The notes under the pieces: model-generated
Databases searched by the model: none
What the model was told of the DNA's origin: nothing
The model's input: the letters and a program-made list of their open reading frames with translations, nothing else
Position numbers and translations under genes: made by a program
Assembly (NCBI GenBank): GCA_030693335.1
Contig: JAUYAU010000004.1
Location: 186,001 to 250,000, forward strand
DNA: 64,000 nt
Source: Sulfuricurvum sp.
GTDB lineage: Bacteria; Campylobacterota; Campylobacteria; Campylobacterales; Sulfurimonadaceae
Reading direction: 5' to 3'
Part shown: in pieces, positions 35,999-43,009 of the stretch
How the letters are laid out: every line of letters begins with the position of its first letter
Position numbering within the stretch: the first letter of the stretch is position 1

Positions 35999-36259
35999 TT
36001 ATTTGGAAACTTGAATTTTCCCGTTCGTTCTGTAATAGATTTTCTTTTCAATTGCTGACATTGAAACTGGCACCATAACCTTGTCCCCTTTTTTCAAGTC
36101 ATTTATCAAATGGTCTTTGTCGATTTTGATTTCAATGATTTCAAGTCCCCCGTTTTCATTTTCATTCAAAAATTGCAGTTTAGAAACTTTTTCCCCTTTG
36201 TATTCTGTTGTCTTGATAGAAGACAATTCACCTTGAATAAATATTTTTGTATTTGACAT
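35999..36259 (-). CDS. small OB-like, putative ssDNA-binding protein
   Basis: 86 residues, beta-rich with no signal peptide or membrane segment. Size and strand order (EYKGEKVSKLQFL, EIIEIKID, KGDKVMVPVSMSAIEKKIYY) resemble the filamentous-phage gpV ssDNA-binding protein (87 residues) more than classical SSB. A rolling-circle element needs such a protein to coat the displaced strand. The call is from size, position and pattern only. AAGGA precedes the ATG. Confidence 0.5.
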   Translation of the reverse strand: MSNTKIFIQGELSSIKTTEYKGEKVSKLQFLNENENGGLEIIEIKIDKDHLINDLKKGDKVMVPVSMSAIEKKIYYRTNGKIQVSK

Positions 36260-36392
36260 TTTTAATTCCTTGTATTGATTTAGAAAGTTTCAACTTCCAT
36301 AAAATAATTATAAAAAAATATTATTCTTTTCAAAATTTTTTCATATCTTTTTAGGAATTTTGTTTGAGGGGGAAGATTAGGGAAAAGAGGTT

Positions 36393-38186
36393 TTAGTTTT
36401 CGGGTAGTTCTTCCATAACTTTTTCAATCTGTTTATTTTGATATTCCCGTCTTTCTTCCCGTTCTTGTCGTAAATTTTCTTTGACCATTTTTATCGTCAA
36501 TGGTTCGAGGTCTAAGTCTAATAATTCGGTTATCGCATTGTAATAATTGATTGAATTTTGCAGTTTGTCCGTTTCGTTAAAGTCGTTCTTATTCAATAAA
36601 ATATCTTCGTAAAGTTCAACGTCGCTGGAATATTTTTCATAAGTGTAATCACTACTAAAAGAATGTATTAAATAGTCTTTATTCGTTTCACTATCGAAAT
36701 AATAAACTTCCTTATCGGTGTTTTTGTAATTGTATTCCTTGACGAAATAGGGGAAGATTTCCCTTGTTAAATCCATAATGAGCTTATCGTCTTTATTGTC
36801 TTCCAGTAAGACTTCTTCTTCTGTTTCTTCTTCGTCGAGTGTATCTTTACCAAATATATCGTTATAAGCCCGTAGAAACCCCTTTAAAGTCTTTTTGTGG
36901 TCAAGATAGTCTTTGACTTCTTTGAGGAACTTTTTATCGAATTGAGGTGCTGTCAAATAGTTTGGGCCTATGTATCTTTCTTTAACAAATTCAAAAAAAC
37001 TATCTTTTTTCTTTATATCGTATAGGTCTATATTGGCACGTATAATCGTTTTAATTTTTTTGTATTCATTAATCAAAATATTTTCTTCTTGAACAATGAA
37101 AATTCTTTTGTCTTCCAGCATTTTTGAAAGGGTATAAAATAAATGTCTTCGTCCGTTATTGATAAAATCAAAATCGTCTTTATTGAAATAGGAAAGGATA
37201 TTAATTTGATTTCTTTCCCGTTGCTTGAAGAAGGTGAAAAATCGTCCGTTCAATTTTTCTAAATCGTCTTTTTGTAATTTATCAGTGAAAAAATTAATGG
37301 AATAAATTTTTTGTCGAAGTTTTAGCTTTGAAAAAATCAATGTTTCTTTTGACACTTTGGAACGGGGTTCTAATAGTTTATTTTCTTCATTGAAATCAAA
37401 ACTTTTCAACATATATTTAAACATATAGTCTGTGAGGTGCTGTCCTGTTCCTTTGTTGTCTAAAATCGTACGAAAATAGATAAAGTTTCCTTCCCCCTTT
37501 TTAGTTTCCTTGACAATATAGACACTTTGCTTTTCACCTTGAAATTTGATTGACCTTTTCATAAGGGAAAGAACTTCATATTTATTATTGACACGGATTT
37601 TAATTTGCTTGTCTTTGAATAGTTTTTGTATCGCTTCAAAAAAATCAGAATTTACCACCAGTTCAACCCGTCCGATATTGTTCTTATTACGACTTAAAAT
37701 AATTGCTTCTAAATAACGGATGAAATCATTTTCACTTTTTAAAAGGTCGGTCTTATGACAATGGATATTTAATTTTTTGGTCAGTTCATAGACACGGATA
37801 TTTTTATAAGTGATTTTTTTATCGTTGTTCCGCTTGGTAATGGTTCGAAAGTATTTGTTAAATTCTTCATATTGGTTTTTTATCAGTTCTTCCAATTGCT
37901 TCGCTTCGTCAATTTTGCGAGGCACATTCAAAACTGGATCTATGGTTGAAGTGTGAAAAATGATAATTTTATCTTGCTGGACTTGATTGATTGAATTGAT
38001 TTCGTTTTGAATGACAGACCTTTTAATAATCTGCTGTTTTTTGAAAATGTCTTTTAGACTTAAAAAGGTGTTGTTTTCTTTGTGGGTGAAAATTTGTCTA
38101 TGAGCATTATTTAAGATTTCATATTCTTTCAAGTAGAATTCTTTTTGTAATTCAACTAAATAATTTTCGATAAATTTCTTCGACAA
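36393..38186 (-). CDS. HUH-type rolling-circle replication initiator
   Basis: 597 residues. Motif 1: IIFHTSTIDP (F77-P84). Motif 2: metal-binding E134 and H142-C143-H144 (YELTKKLNIHCHK), with E eight residues before the first His as in HUH endonucleases. Motif 3: Y254..K257-Y258..K261 (YMFKYMLK), catalytic Tyr at one of these. The rest (300-597) is highly charged and unassigned, with acidic stretches (DEEETEEEVLLEDN). It nicks one strand to start rolling-circle replication or transfer. TTG start after GGGG; no in-frame ATG nearby. Confidence 0.8.
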   Translation of the reverse strand: MSKKFIENYLVELQKEFYLKEYEILNNAHRQIFTHKENNTFLSLKDIFKKQQIIKRSVIQNEINSINQVQQDKIIIFHTSTIDPVLNVPRKIDEAKQLEELIKNQYEEFNKYFRTITKRNNDKKITYKNIRVYELTKKLNIHCHKTDLLKSENDFIRYLEAIILSRNKNNIGRVELVVNSDFFEAIQKLFKDKQIKIRVNNKYEVLSLMKRSIKFQGEKQSVYIVKETKKGEGNFIYFRTILDNKGTGQHLTDYMFKYMLKSFDFNEENKLLEPRSKVSKETLIFSKLKLRQKIYSINFFTDKLQKDDLEKLNGRFFTFFKQRERNQINILSYFNKDDFDFINNGRRHLFYTLSKMLEDKRIFIVQEENILINEYKKIKTIIRANIDLYDIKKKDSFFEFVKERYIGPNYLTAPQFDKKFLKEVKDYLDHKKTLKGFLRAYNDIFGKDTLDEEETEEEVLLEDNKDDKLIMDLTREIFPYFVKEYNYKNTDKEVYYFDSETNKDYLIHSFSSDYTYEKYSSDVELYEDILLNKNDFNETDKLQNSINYYNAITELLDLDLEPLTIKMVKENLRQEREERREYQNKQIEKVMEELPEN

Positions 38187-38268
38187 ATCCCACCCCTTTT
38201 TCTTTCCTTTCCGTTTTCCAACGGACAGAAAGAATTATATATATTCTTAACAAGGAGGGAAGAACCAC

Positions 38269-38289
38269 GAAAAACCCGAAAGGTTTTTC
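38269..38289. other. 8-bp hairpin between integrase and rep genes
   Basis: Perfect inverted repeat GAAAAACC / GGTTTTTC with a 5-base loop CGAAA, in the 178 bases between the integrase stop and the rep start. It could terminate integrase transcription or be part of a rolling-circle nick site next to rep. I cannot tell which. Confidence 0.5.
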
Positions 38290-38364
38290 AGAACCATTCC
38301 CTAACTGTATGAAAAAATTATTGTAAAAAAATGAAAATATTATGGAAATTTTTTGACAGGGTTT

Positions 38365-39966
38365 TTACTTTTCAAGACAGTCGTATTTGACAAATGAAAC
38401 AATGTCCTTATTTTCATTCCGTTTCTTCTTGAAAGAATAATGACCATACCTTTCCAAATGCAATTTGTCTTCTTTCGATAATGAATGTCCTGAAATTTTC
38501 ATTCTGTCAATTTTATCCGAATTCTTGTTATCCGATATTCTTTCAATGAAGTTATGTCGGGTTGAGTGAAAGGTCTTTCTATTGTCCCCAACGATTTTTT
38601 TAATATTCCGATTAACCCGTTTTGTTATTGCATTAATTTCACCATTAAAAATGAGATAATCACTTTCATTATTTTTCAAATAATATTCGACCAAATCTTT
38701 TATTTGTTCGTGTATATAAACTTCACGAATAGAGTTTTTTGTTTTCCCTTCTTGAATACTAAAAAGATTCCCTTCTATTATGTCTGTTTTTTTCATTAAG
38801 AGTATTTCGGAAATTCTTAGACCTGAATAGAGAGCAATTTTAAAGAGGTGTTTGAGTCCTTCTTCTTCTATTTCATTCATAATTTTGACAATGTCTTCGT
38901 CATCAAATGAGAGTTTGATTGTTTCATTTTTTGCCAAACTATCTAACCTTACGGGATTAGTATCAATATAATTTTGCTTCCAAAAATAATCGAACATATT
39001 GGAGTAATTATTACAATGGTTGTTAATGGTATCGTTGGTCAATAATGAAAATTCGTTTTCGTCTTCGTCTATCAATTCCAAGATTTCTTCGAGTGTTTTG
39101 TCTTTAAATTTGTTATAGGTGAAAGTGTTTTTTGGAAGTTGTGTTAAGAGGTTTTGTAAATCACTTATTTCATATGGTTCGATAGTGTCTATGGTTCTAT
39201 TTTCGTCAATCAATAAAGTTAAATATTTATACCCTGATTGATAGGTTTTAAAAGAGCTATTCCCAACTTTATCTATATTCTTTTTCTTTTCTAGCCATTT
39301 CAAATAACCTTCTTTTAGGGTAATGGTTTTCTTTCTTGATTTTGTAGGGGGAACAACTTCGGAAATAGTTTCTACTTCCTTTTTAAGTTGTATCTGTTTT
39401 TTTGCTTCTTCTGTCAAAGATAATTCATTACTATCAAACTTCAATTTGATATCGGTTTGAATATTTAACAGGTTTTGTCTTTGCTGATTTTCCAATGCTT
39501 CTAATTTTTTTCGTTCTTCTTCGATTTGTTGATTAATGAGTTCTGCTTTTTTTGTATCAAATTCGATTTTTCGTTTTAGTCTTTCTTCTAAGCTTCCACG
39601 AGCTTTTTCTTGTCGTAAATGTTCTTGATAGTCTTCTTCACTTAAATATTCAAACATTTGAATTCCCAAAATTTTTAATGTAATAGATAAGGTAATTTTA
39701 TCGTGTTTAATCGAACTTATGGTGTGTAATGAAGTTAAGATTTTATTTCGTCTTTCAATAGTCAAATAAATGTCTTTTGTTTTCAATGAAAACTTATAGA
39801 CTTTGTTTTTGACCCTAATATTGAGGTAATAATACCCGTATGAATTCTTATAGAGGTGTTTTGTGTCTAACTTTGTGGTTAAGTTGTGGTTAAATGCAAA
39901 ATTTGAGAGGGTTTTATCACCTAAATTATTTAGTGAAGTCCATAAAATAGGGGGGATTTTAGTTTC
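38365..39966 (-). CDS. int: tyrosine recombinase (integrase), 5' end severed by integration
   Basis: The frame ends at 38365. Catalytic residues: Arg in YSGLRISEIL, HxxRH (HSTRHNF), GHS and a Tyr in LERYGHYSF. An N-terminal arm-binding region 'TKHLYKNSYGYYYLNIRVK' and a coiled-coil middle (about 210-260) precede a core-binding domain. No ATG, GTG or TTG lies between the att core and that N-terminal region. The frame runs on through the core and tRNA to an ATG at 40215, but translation through a tRNA is unlikely. Only the excised circle gives a start (34030-34032). Confidence 0.85.
   Translation of the reverse strand, partial: ETKIPPILWTSLNNLGDKTLSNFAFNHNLTTKLDTKHLYKNSYGYYYLNIRVKNKVYKFSLKTKDIYLTIERRNKILTSLHTISSIKHDKITLSITLKILGIQMFEYLSEEDYQEHLRQEKARGSLEERLKRKIEFDTKKAELINQQIEEERKKLEALENQQRQNLLNIQTDIKLKFDSNELSLTEEAKKQIQLKKEVETISEVVPPTKSRKKTITLKEGYLKWLEKKKNIDKVGNSSFKTYQSGYKYLTLLIDENRTIDTIEPYEISDLQNLLTQLPKNTFTYNKFKDKTLEEILELIDEDENEFSLLTNDTINNHCNNYSNMFDYFWKQNYIDTNPVRLDSLAKNETIKLSFDDEDIVKIMNEIEEEGLKHLFKIALYSGLRISEILLMKKTDIIEGNLFSIQEGKTKNSIREVYIHEQIKDLVEYYLKNNESDYLIFNGEINAITKRVNRNIKKIVGDNRKTFHSTRHNFIERISDNKNSDKIDRMKISGHSLSKEDKLHLERYGHYSFKKKRNENKDIVSFVKYDCLEK
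39875..39893. other. paired GTGGTTAA sites, right arm
   Basis: GTGGTTAA at 39875-39882 and 39886-39893, 11 bp apart, in the same orientation and spacing as the left pair. It lies about 75-90 bp inside the right att core and inside the integrase coding region. Confidence 0.6.
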
Positions 39967-39983
39967 TGGCGGACAGCTAGGGG
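39967..39983. repeat. att core copy, right end (tRNA 3' end)
   Basis: TGGCGGACAGCTAGGGG, identical to 33949-33965. It begins exactly at the encoded CCA of tRNA-Ser and covers the discriminator, the acceptor 3' strand and part of the T-stem, so the tRNA is restored after integration. Confidence 0.9.
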
Positions 39984-40054
39984 TTCGAACCCTAGAAAGG
40001 TTGCCCTTTACACGCGTTCCAGGCGTGCGCCTTCGACCACTCGGCCAGCTGTCC
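39967..40054 (-). tRNA. tRNA-Ser (anticodon GGA)
   Basis: 88 bases, CCA encoded. Acceptor GGACAGC / GCTGTCC; anticodon stem CACGC / GCGTG around loop CTGGAAC, anticodon GGA; long variable arm AAAGG GCAA CCTTT, the class II mark of tRNA-Ser; T-arm TAGGG TTCGAAC CCCTA. It reads Ser codons UCC/UCU. Its 3' end is the attachment site of the element, which leaves it intact. Confidence 0.95.
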
Positions 40055-40087
40055 ATAAAGTGGAACGGTATTGTAATGTATTGAAGC

Positions 40088-40528
40088 TTAATTCCTAAAT
40101 CGAGGGTGGATTCCGTTATGTTTGCTCTCACTGTTCTTTGGCGTATCATCCGAACTGTCATCGCTAAACCATGAATAAAAAAAGATAATAAGGGCAAATA
40201 CCATACATATTTCATACCCTATCGCCCATACGATAAAATAAGAAGCCAAATCAAATTCTAAAAAAAGCTGATAACTTGATTTCGCAATAAAAAGAAACAG
40301 AAAAGCCAATGCCGTGAGATAGGGGATGATCATGATATAGAGGAAGAGCATAACCCCCTCATACCCCTCAGGTGCAAATATGTAGTCACGGTAATCAAAT
40401 TCCCGGTTCAAGAATACTTCTTTTTCTCGGCGAACTTTTTTACCTTTTTTCTGATAATCTTCCACGCTTTCATGAGTCGTGTTGACGCTTTTTAACGAAC
40501 GATTATATTTGTCTGCATAATGACTCAT
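40088..40528 (-). CDS. unassigned three-helix membrane protein
   Basis: 146 residues. A charged N-terminal third (HESVEDYQKKGKK...) is followed by hydrophobic helices at about 62-85, 95-112 and 116-135, and a charged tail ending HPRFRN. No recognised domain. The start at 40528 follows GGAAGGG; the frame from 40552 adds only eight residues. The tRNA-Ser gene begins 33 bases beyond its stop on the same strand, so read-through is conceivable. Confidence 0.6.
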   Translation of the reverse strand: MSHYADKYNRSLKSVNTTHESVEDYQKKGKKVRREKEVFLNREFDYRDYIFAPEGYEGVMLFLYIMIIPYLTALAFLFLFIAKSSYQLFLEFDLASYFIVWAIGYEICMVFALIIFFYSWFSDDSSDDTPKNSESKHNGIHPRFRN

Positions 40529-40670
40529 ATTCCCTTCCTCGCTTGTAAACAATTTATAATAATACTCTAAAATTGCTTGTTATTCTTCATTTTATTATGA
40601 TTTTACCCTATTAACCCCGTCTCCATTGTATAATTAACAAATACTATCTTTATAAGAAAAGTAGGTTTTT

Positions 40671-41771
40671 ATGCGTGCCCAAGAACGTTTTTTTGCTATA
40701 AGTGATGATTTTCGCTCTCCTTATGCTCGTGATCGTGATCGTATCATCCACTCCGGAAGTTTTCGGCGTCTTGAATACAAAACGCAAGTTTTTCTCAATT
40801 CACAAGGCGATTTTTTTCGTACCCGACTCACCCACAGTATCGAAGTCAGCCAAATTGGCCGTTCAATCAGCTCCCATCTGGGTCTGCAAGAATCGCTGGC
40901 GGAATCGATCGCCCTCTCGCATGATTTAGGGCATACTCCTTTTGGGCATATCGGGGGAGACACTCTGGATGAGTGTTTACGAAAAGAGGGGTTCAAAAAC
41001 GGATTCGAGCATAATCTGCAAAGTTTTCGTGTTGTCACATTGCTCGAACAGCGTTACAAACAGTTTTTAGGGCTAAACCTCACCTATGCAACGCTGGAAG
41101 GGATACTCAAGCACTCACCTCCCTATAACAAACCGTTTTTGAGCAGTACCATCCGTGATGCGTTTTCTCTGGACACCCATCCCAGCATCGAAGCGATGAT
41201 CGTTGACCGTGCCGATGAGATTGCCTATATCAGCCATGATATCGATGATGGTGTTGCCTCTGGCCTTATCAGTTTTGAAACACTCAAAAAAAGCGAACTG
41301 ATTCAAACCATTTTGCAAAAAGTATACGATGAAGGCATACATGAAGATGAAGATGAGATGTTTCGTTACCGTTTCAGCTCCCATCTCATCAATCATCTCG
41401 TTTATTCACTGCTGGAATACTCACGTGGGAAAATTGATAATAGCCGTGTGTTAGCCTCTGTTATCCCCTCCTCCCAAGAACTCCCGATTGGATTTACCAA
41501 AGAGCTGGAAACACAGATCAAAAAGCTCAAAAAGATCCTTTTTCAAGAGTTATACCAGCACAAACACATTGTCCGTAAGATGTTTTCAGGCAAACAAGCG
41601 ATTATCGGACTTTTCAATGCTCTCATGGAACAGCCCAAAATGCTGCCGCGTTATTATCTCGAACAATGTGAGCGACGCAACAAACACCGCGTTATTGCCG
41701 ATTACATTGCCAGTATGTCGGATCGCTATGCGATGAAACTCTACAACGAGCTGTACGGGAGAGAGGCTTGA
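40671..41771 (+). CDS. dgt: deoxyguanosinetriphosphate triphosphohydrolase (dNTPase)
   Basis: 366 residues, HD superfamily. Motifs: FRRLEYKTQV, H in RLTHSIEVSQIGRSI, and HD in LSHDLGHTPFGHIGGDTL, then 'DRADEIAYISHDIDDG'. It cleaves dNTPs to deoxynucleosides and tripolyphosphate, shaping the dNTP pool. Homologues are the short-type Dgt of Campylobacterota. The next gene overlaps by 4 bases (TTGA), so the two are co-transcribed. Confidence 0.9.
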   Translation: MRAQERFFAISDDFRSPYARDRDRIIHSGSFRRLEYKTQVFLNSQGDFFRTRLTHSIEVSQIGRSISSHLGLQESLAESIALSHDLGHTPFGHIGGDTLDECLRKEGFKNGFEHNLQSFRVVTLLEQRYKQFLGLNLTYATLEGILKHSPPYNKPFLSSTIRDAFSLDTHPSIEAMIVDRADEIAYISHDIDDGVASGLISFETLKKSELIQTILQKVYDEGIHEDEDEMFRYRFSSHLINHLVYSLLEYSRGKIDNSRVLASVIPSSQELPIGFTKELETQIKKLKKILFQELYQHKHIVRKMFSGKQAIIGLFNALMEQPKMLPRYYLEQCERRNKHRVIADYIASMSDRYAMKLYNELYGREA

Positions 41772-42994
41772 GTTCAAAAATCGCTATTATCGGCGGTGGT
41801 GCAGCTGGGCTTATGGCGGCCATCATTGCCGCGCGCCAAGGCGGTGATATCACCCTTTATGAGCATAATCCCAGCGTCGGAAAAAAGATTTTGGCCTCAG
41901 GAAACGGACGCTGTAATATTATCAATACCACGGCAACAGCAGACGATTATTTCGGAACCAATCCCGATTTTGTCTCCTACGCTTTGGAACAGCTCCCGTT
42001 TTCTGATTTTATCACCTTCTGCCACTCCATAGGACTGCTCCTCGATGTCAAAGAAGATGGACGCTGTTATCCTCTCTCCAATGAAGCAAAGGCTGTTCTT
42101 AATGCTCTTGCCAGTGCAGCAAAAAATGCTGGGGTAAAAATCCTAATCGACAACAAAGTGACCCAGATTTCTAAAACACAAGAGACTTTCGTTGTCCACA
42201 CAAATAATGAAAAAACAAAGTACAACAAAGTACTCATAGCCACAGGATCGCAAGCAGCACCACAGCTGGGAGCAAGTGAGGATGGCTACCGTTTTGCCGC
42301 TGCATTCGGACACACTATTGTCCCTACTTACCCCTCATTGGTACAATTGCATCTAAACTCTAAAATCCACCATAAAATGGCGGGAGTCAAAACGTTTGCC
42401 GAAGTCACTCTTCATATCAACAACAAAGAAGTAGAAAAAGTACAGGGGGACATTCTGTTTGCCAGCTATGGGATTTCAGGTTTGGCTATCTTGGATATCA
42501 GCCAAAAAGCATCTCTTGCTTTGCTCAAAGATCAAAAAGTCATGCTGAGCATAAACTTGCTCCCGCGATTCAATCCCCAAGAACTGAGCGATATCTTGCA
42601 TCAACTTATCCCCTCTGTTCCTAACCATACCCTCGAAACGGTGTTGGGTGGTTTGGTTCCTGCCAAAACCGTTGCGTATCTGTGTGAAGCTGCGCTTATC
42701 AATCCCGCCAAAACTGTCTCGTCCCTCACCCCAAAAGAGATCACCAAGCTTATAGGACTTATTAGGGATTGGAAATTTGAAGCAATCGACACGCATGGAT
42801 TCAAACATGCAGAAGTCAGCGGCGGCGGAGTTGCTACAAAAGAGATCAATAAAAAAACAATGGAATCAAATCTGGTGAGTGGTCTTTATTTTGCAGGAGA
42901 AGTTTTGGATATTGTTGGACGACGCGGAGGTTATAACTTTAATTTCGCATGGGCCAGCGGCATGATCGCCGGGCGCCAAATGGCTAAAAAGTAA
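41768..42994 (+). CDS. HI0933/BaiN-family FAD-dependent oxidoreductase
   Basis: 408 residues. N-terminal Rossmann FAD site IGGGAAGLMAAI, then 'GKKILASGNGRCNI', typical of the HI0933 family, and C-terminal FAGEVLDIVGRRGGYNFNFAWASG. It uses noncovalent FAD; substrate is uncertain in the family. TTG start overlaps the dgt stop. It ends in Ala-Lys-Lys, and its last codons form half of a 27-base palindrome with the end of typA. Confidence 0.88.
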   Translation: MSSKIAIIGGGAAGLMAAIIAARQGGDITLYEHNPSVGKKILASGNGRCNIINTTATADDYFGTNPDFVSYALEQLPFSDFITFCHSIGLLLDVKEDGRCYPLSNEAKAVLNALASAAKNAGVKILIDNKVTQISKTQETFVVHTNNEKTKYNKVLIATGSQAAPQLGASEDGYRFAAAFGHTIVPTYPSLVQLHLNSKIHHKMAGVKTFAEVTLHINNKEVEKVQGDILFASYGISGLAILDISQKASLALLKDQKVMLSINLLPRFNPQELSDILHQLIPSVPNHTLETVLGGLVPAKTVAYLCEAALINPAKTVSSLTPKEITKLIGLIRDWKFEAIDTHGFKHAEVSGGGVATKEINKKTMESNLVSGLYFAGEVLDIVGRRGGYNFNFAWASGMIAGRQMAKK

Positions 42995-43009
42995 AATTTA
43001 CTTTTTAGC
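42983..43009. terminator. palindrome across the ends of two convergent genes
   Basis: A perfect 13-bp inverted repeat with a 1-base centre, starting GCTAAAAAGTAAA. The left arm is the last four codons (GCT AAA AAG TAA) of the flavoprotein gene and the right arm is the same codons of typA on the opposite strand. A long stem with A/T tracts suits a bidirectional terminator. Very AT-rich, so strength is uncertain. Confidence 0.55.

Larger units (their letters stand above)
33949..39983. mobile_element. tRNA-Ser integrative element, about 6.0 kb
   Basis: Bounded by a 17-bp direct repeat equal to the tRNA-Ser 3' end. All six genes are on the minus strand: integrase, HUH Rep, small ssDNA-binding-like protein, ribbon-helix-helix protein, FtsK-type translocase, membrane protein. 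The interior is clearly more AT-rich and Lys/Asn/Phe-rich than the flanks, a sign of transfer. The gene set (integrase, rolling-circle Rep, FtsK-like pump) resembles small integrative or mobilisable elements of the actinobacterial or Firmicutes type and, in part, filamentous phages. No coat, zot or type IV secretion genes are seen. Confidence 0.88.

Noticed and set aside
33949-39983. A filamentous phage (inovirus) prophage
   Set aside because: Rep and a gpV-sized protein fit, but no coat, zot/gpI or secretin gene is seen, and the ATPase is FtsK-type with N-terminal, not C-terminal, helices.
38365-40215. One 616-residue integrase starting at 40215
   Set aside because: The frame reads straight through tRNA-Ser and contains a peptide translated from the tRNA; the integrase family does not have this N-terminus. 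Taken as a by-product of integration.
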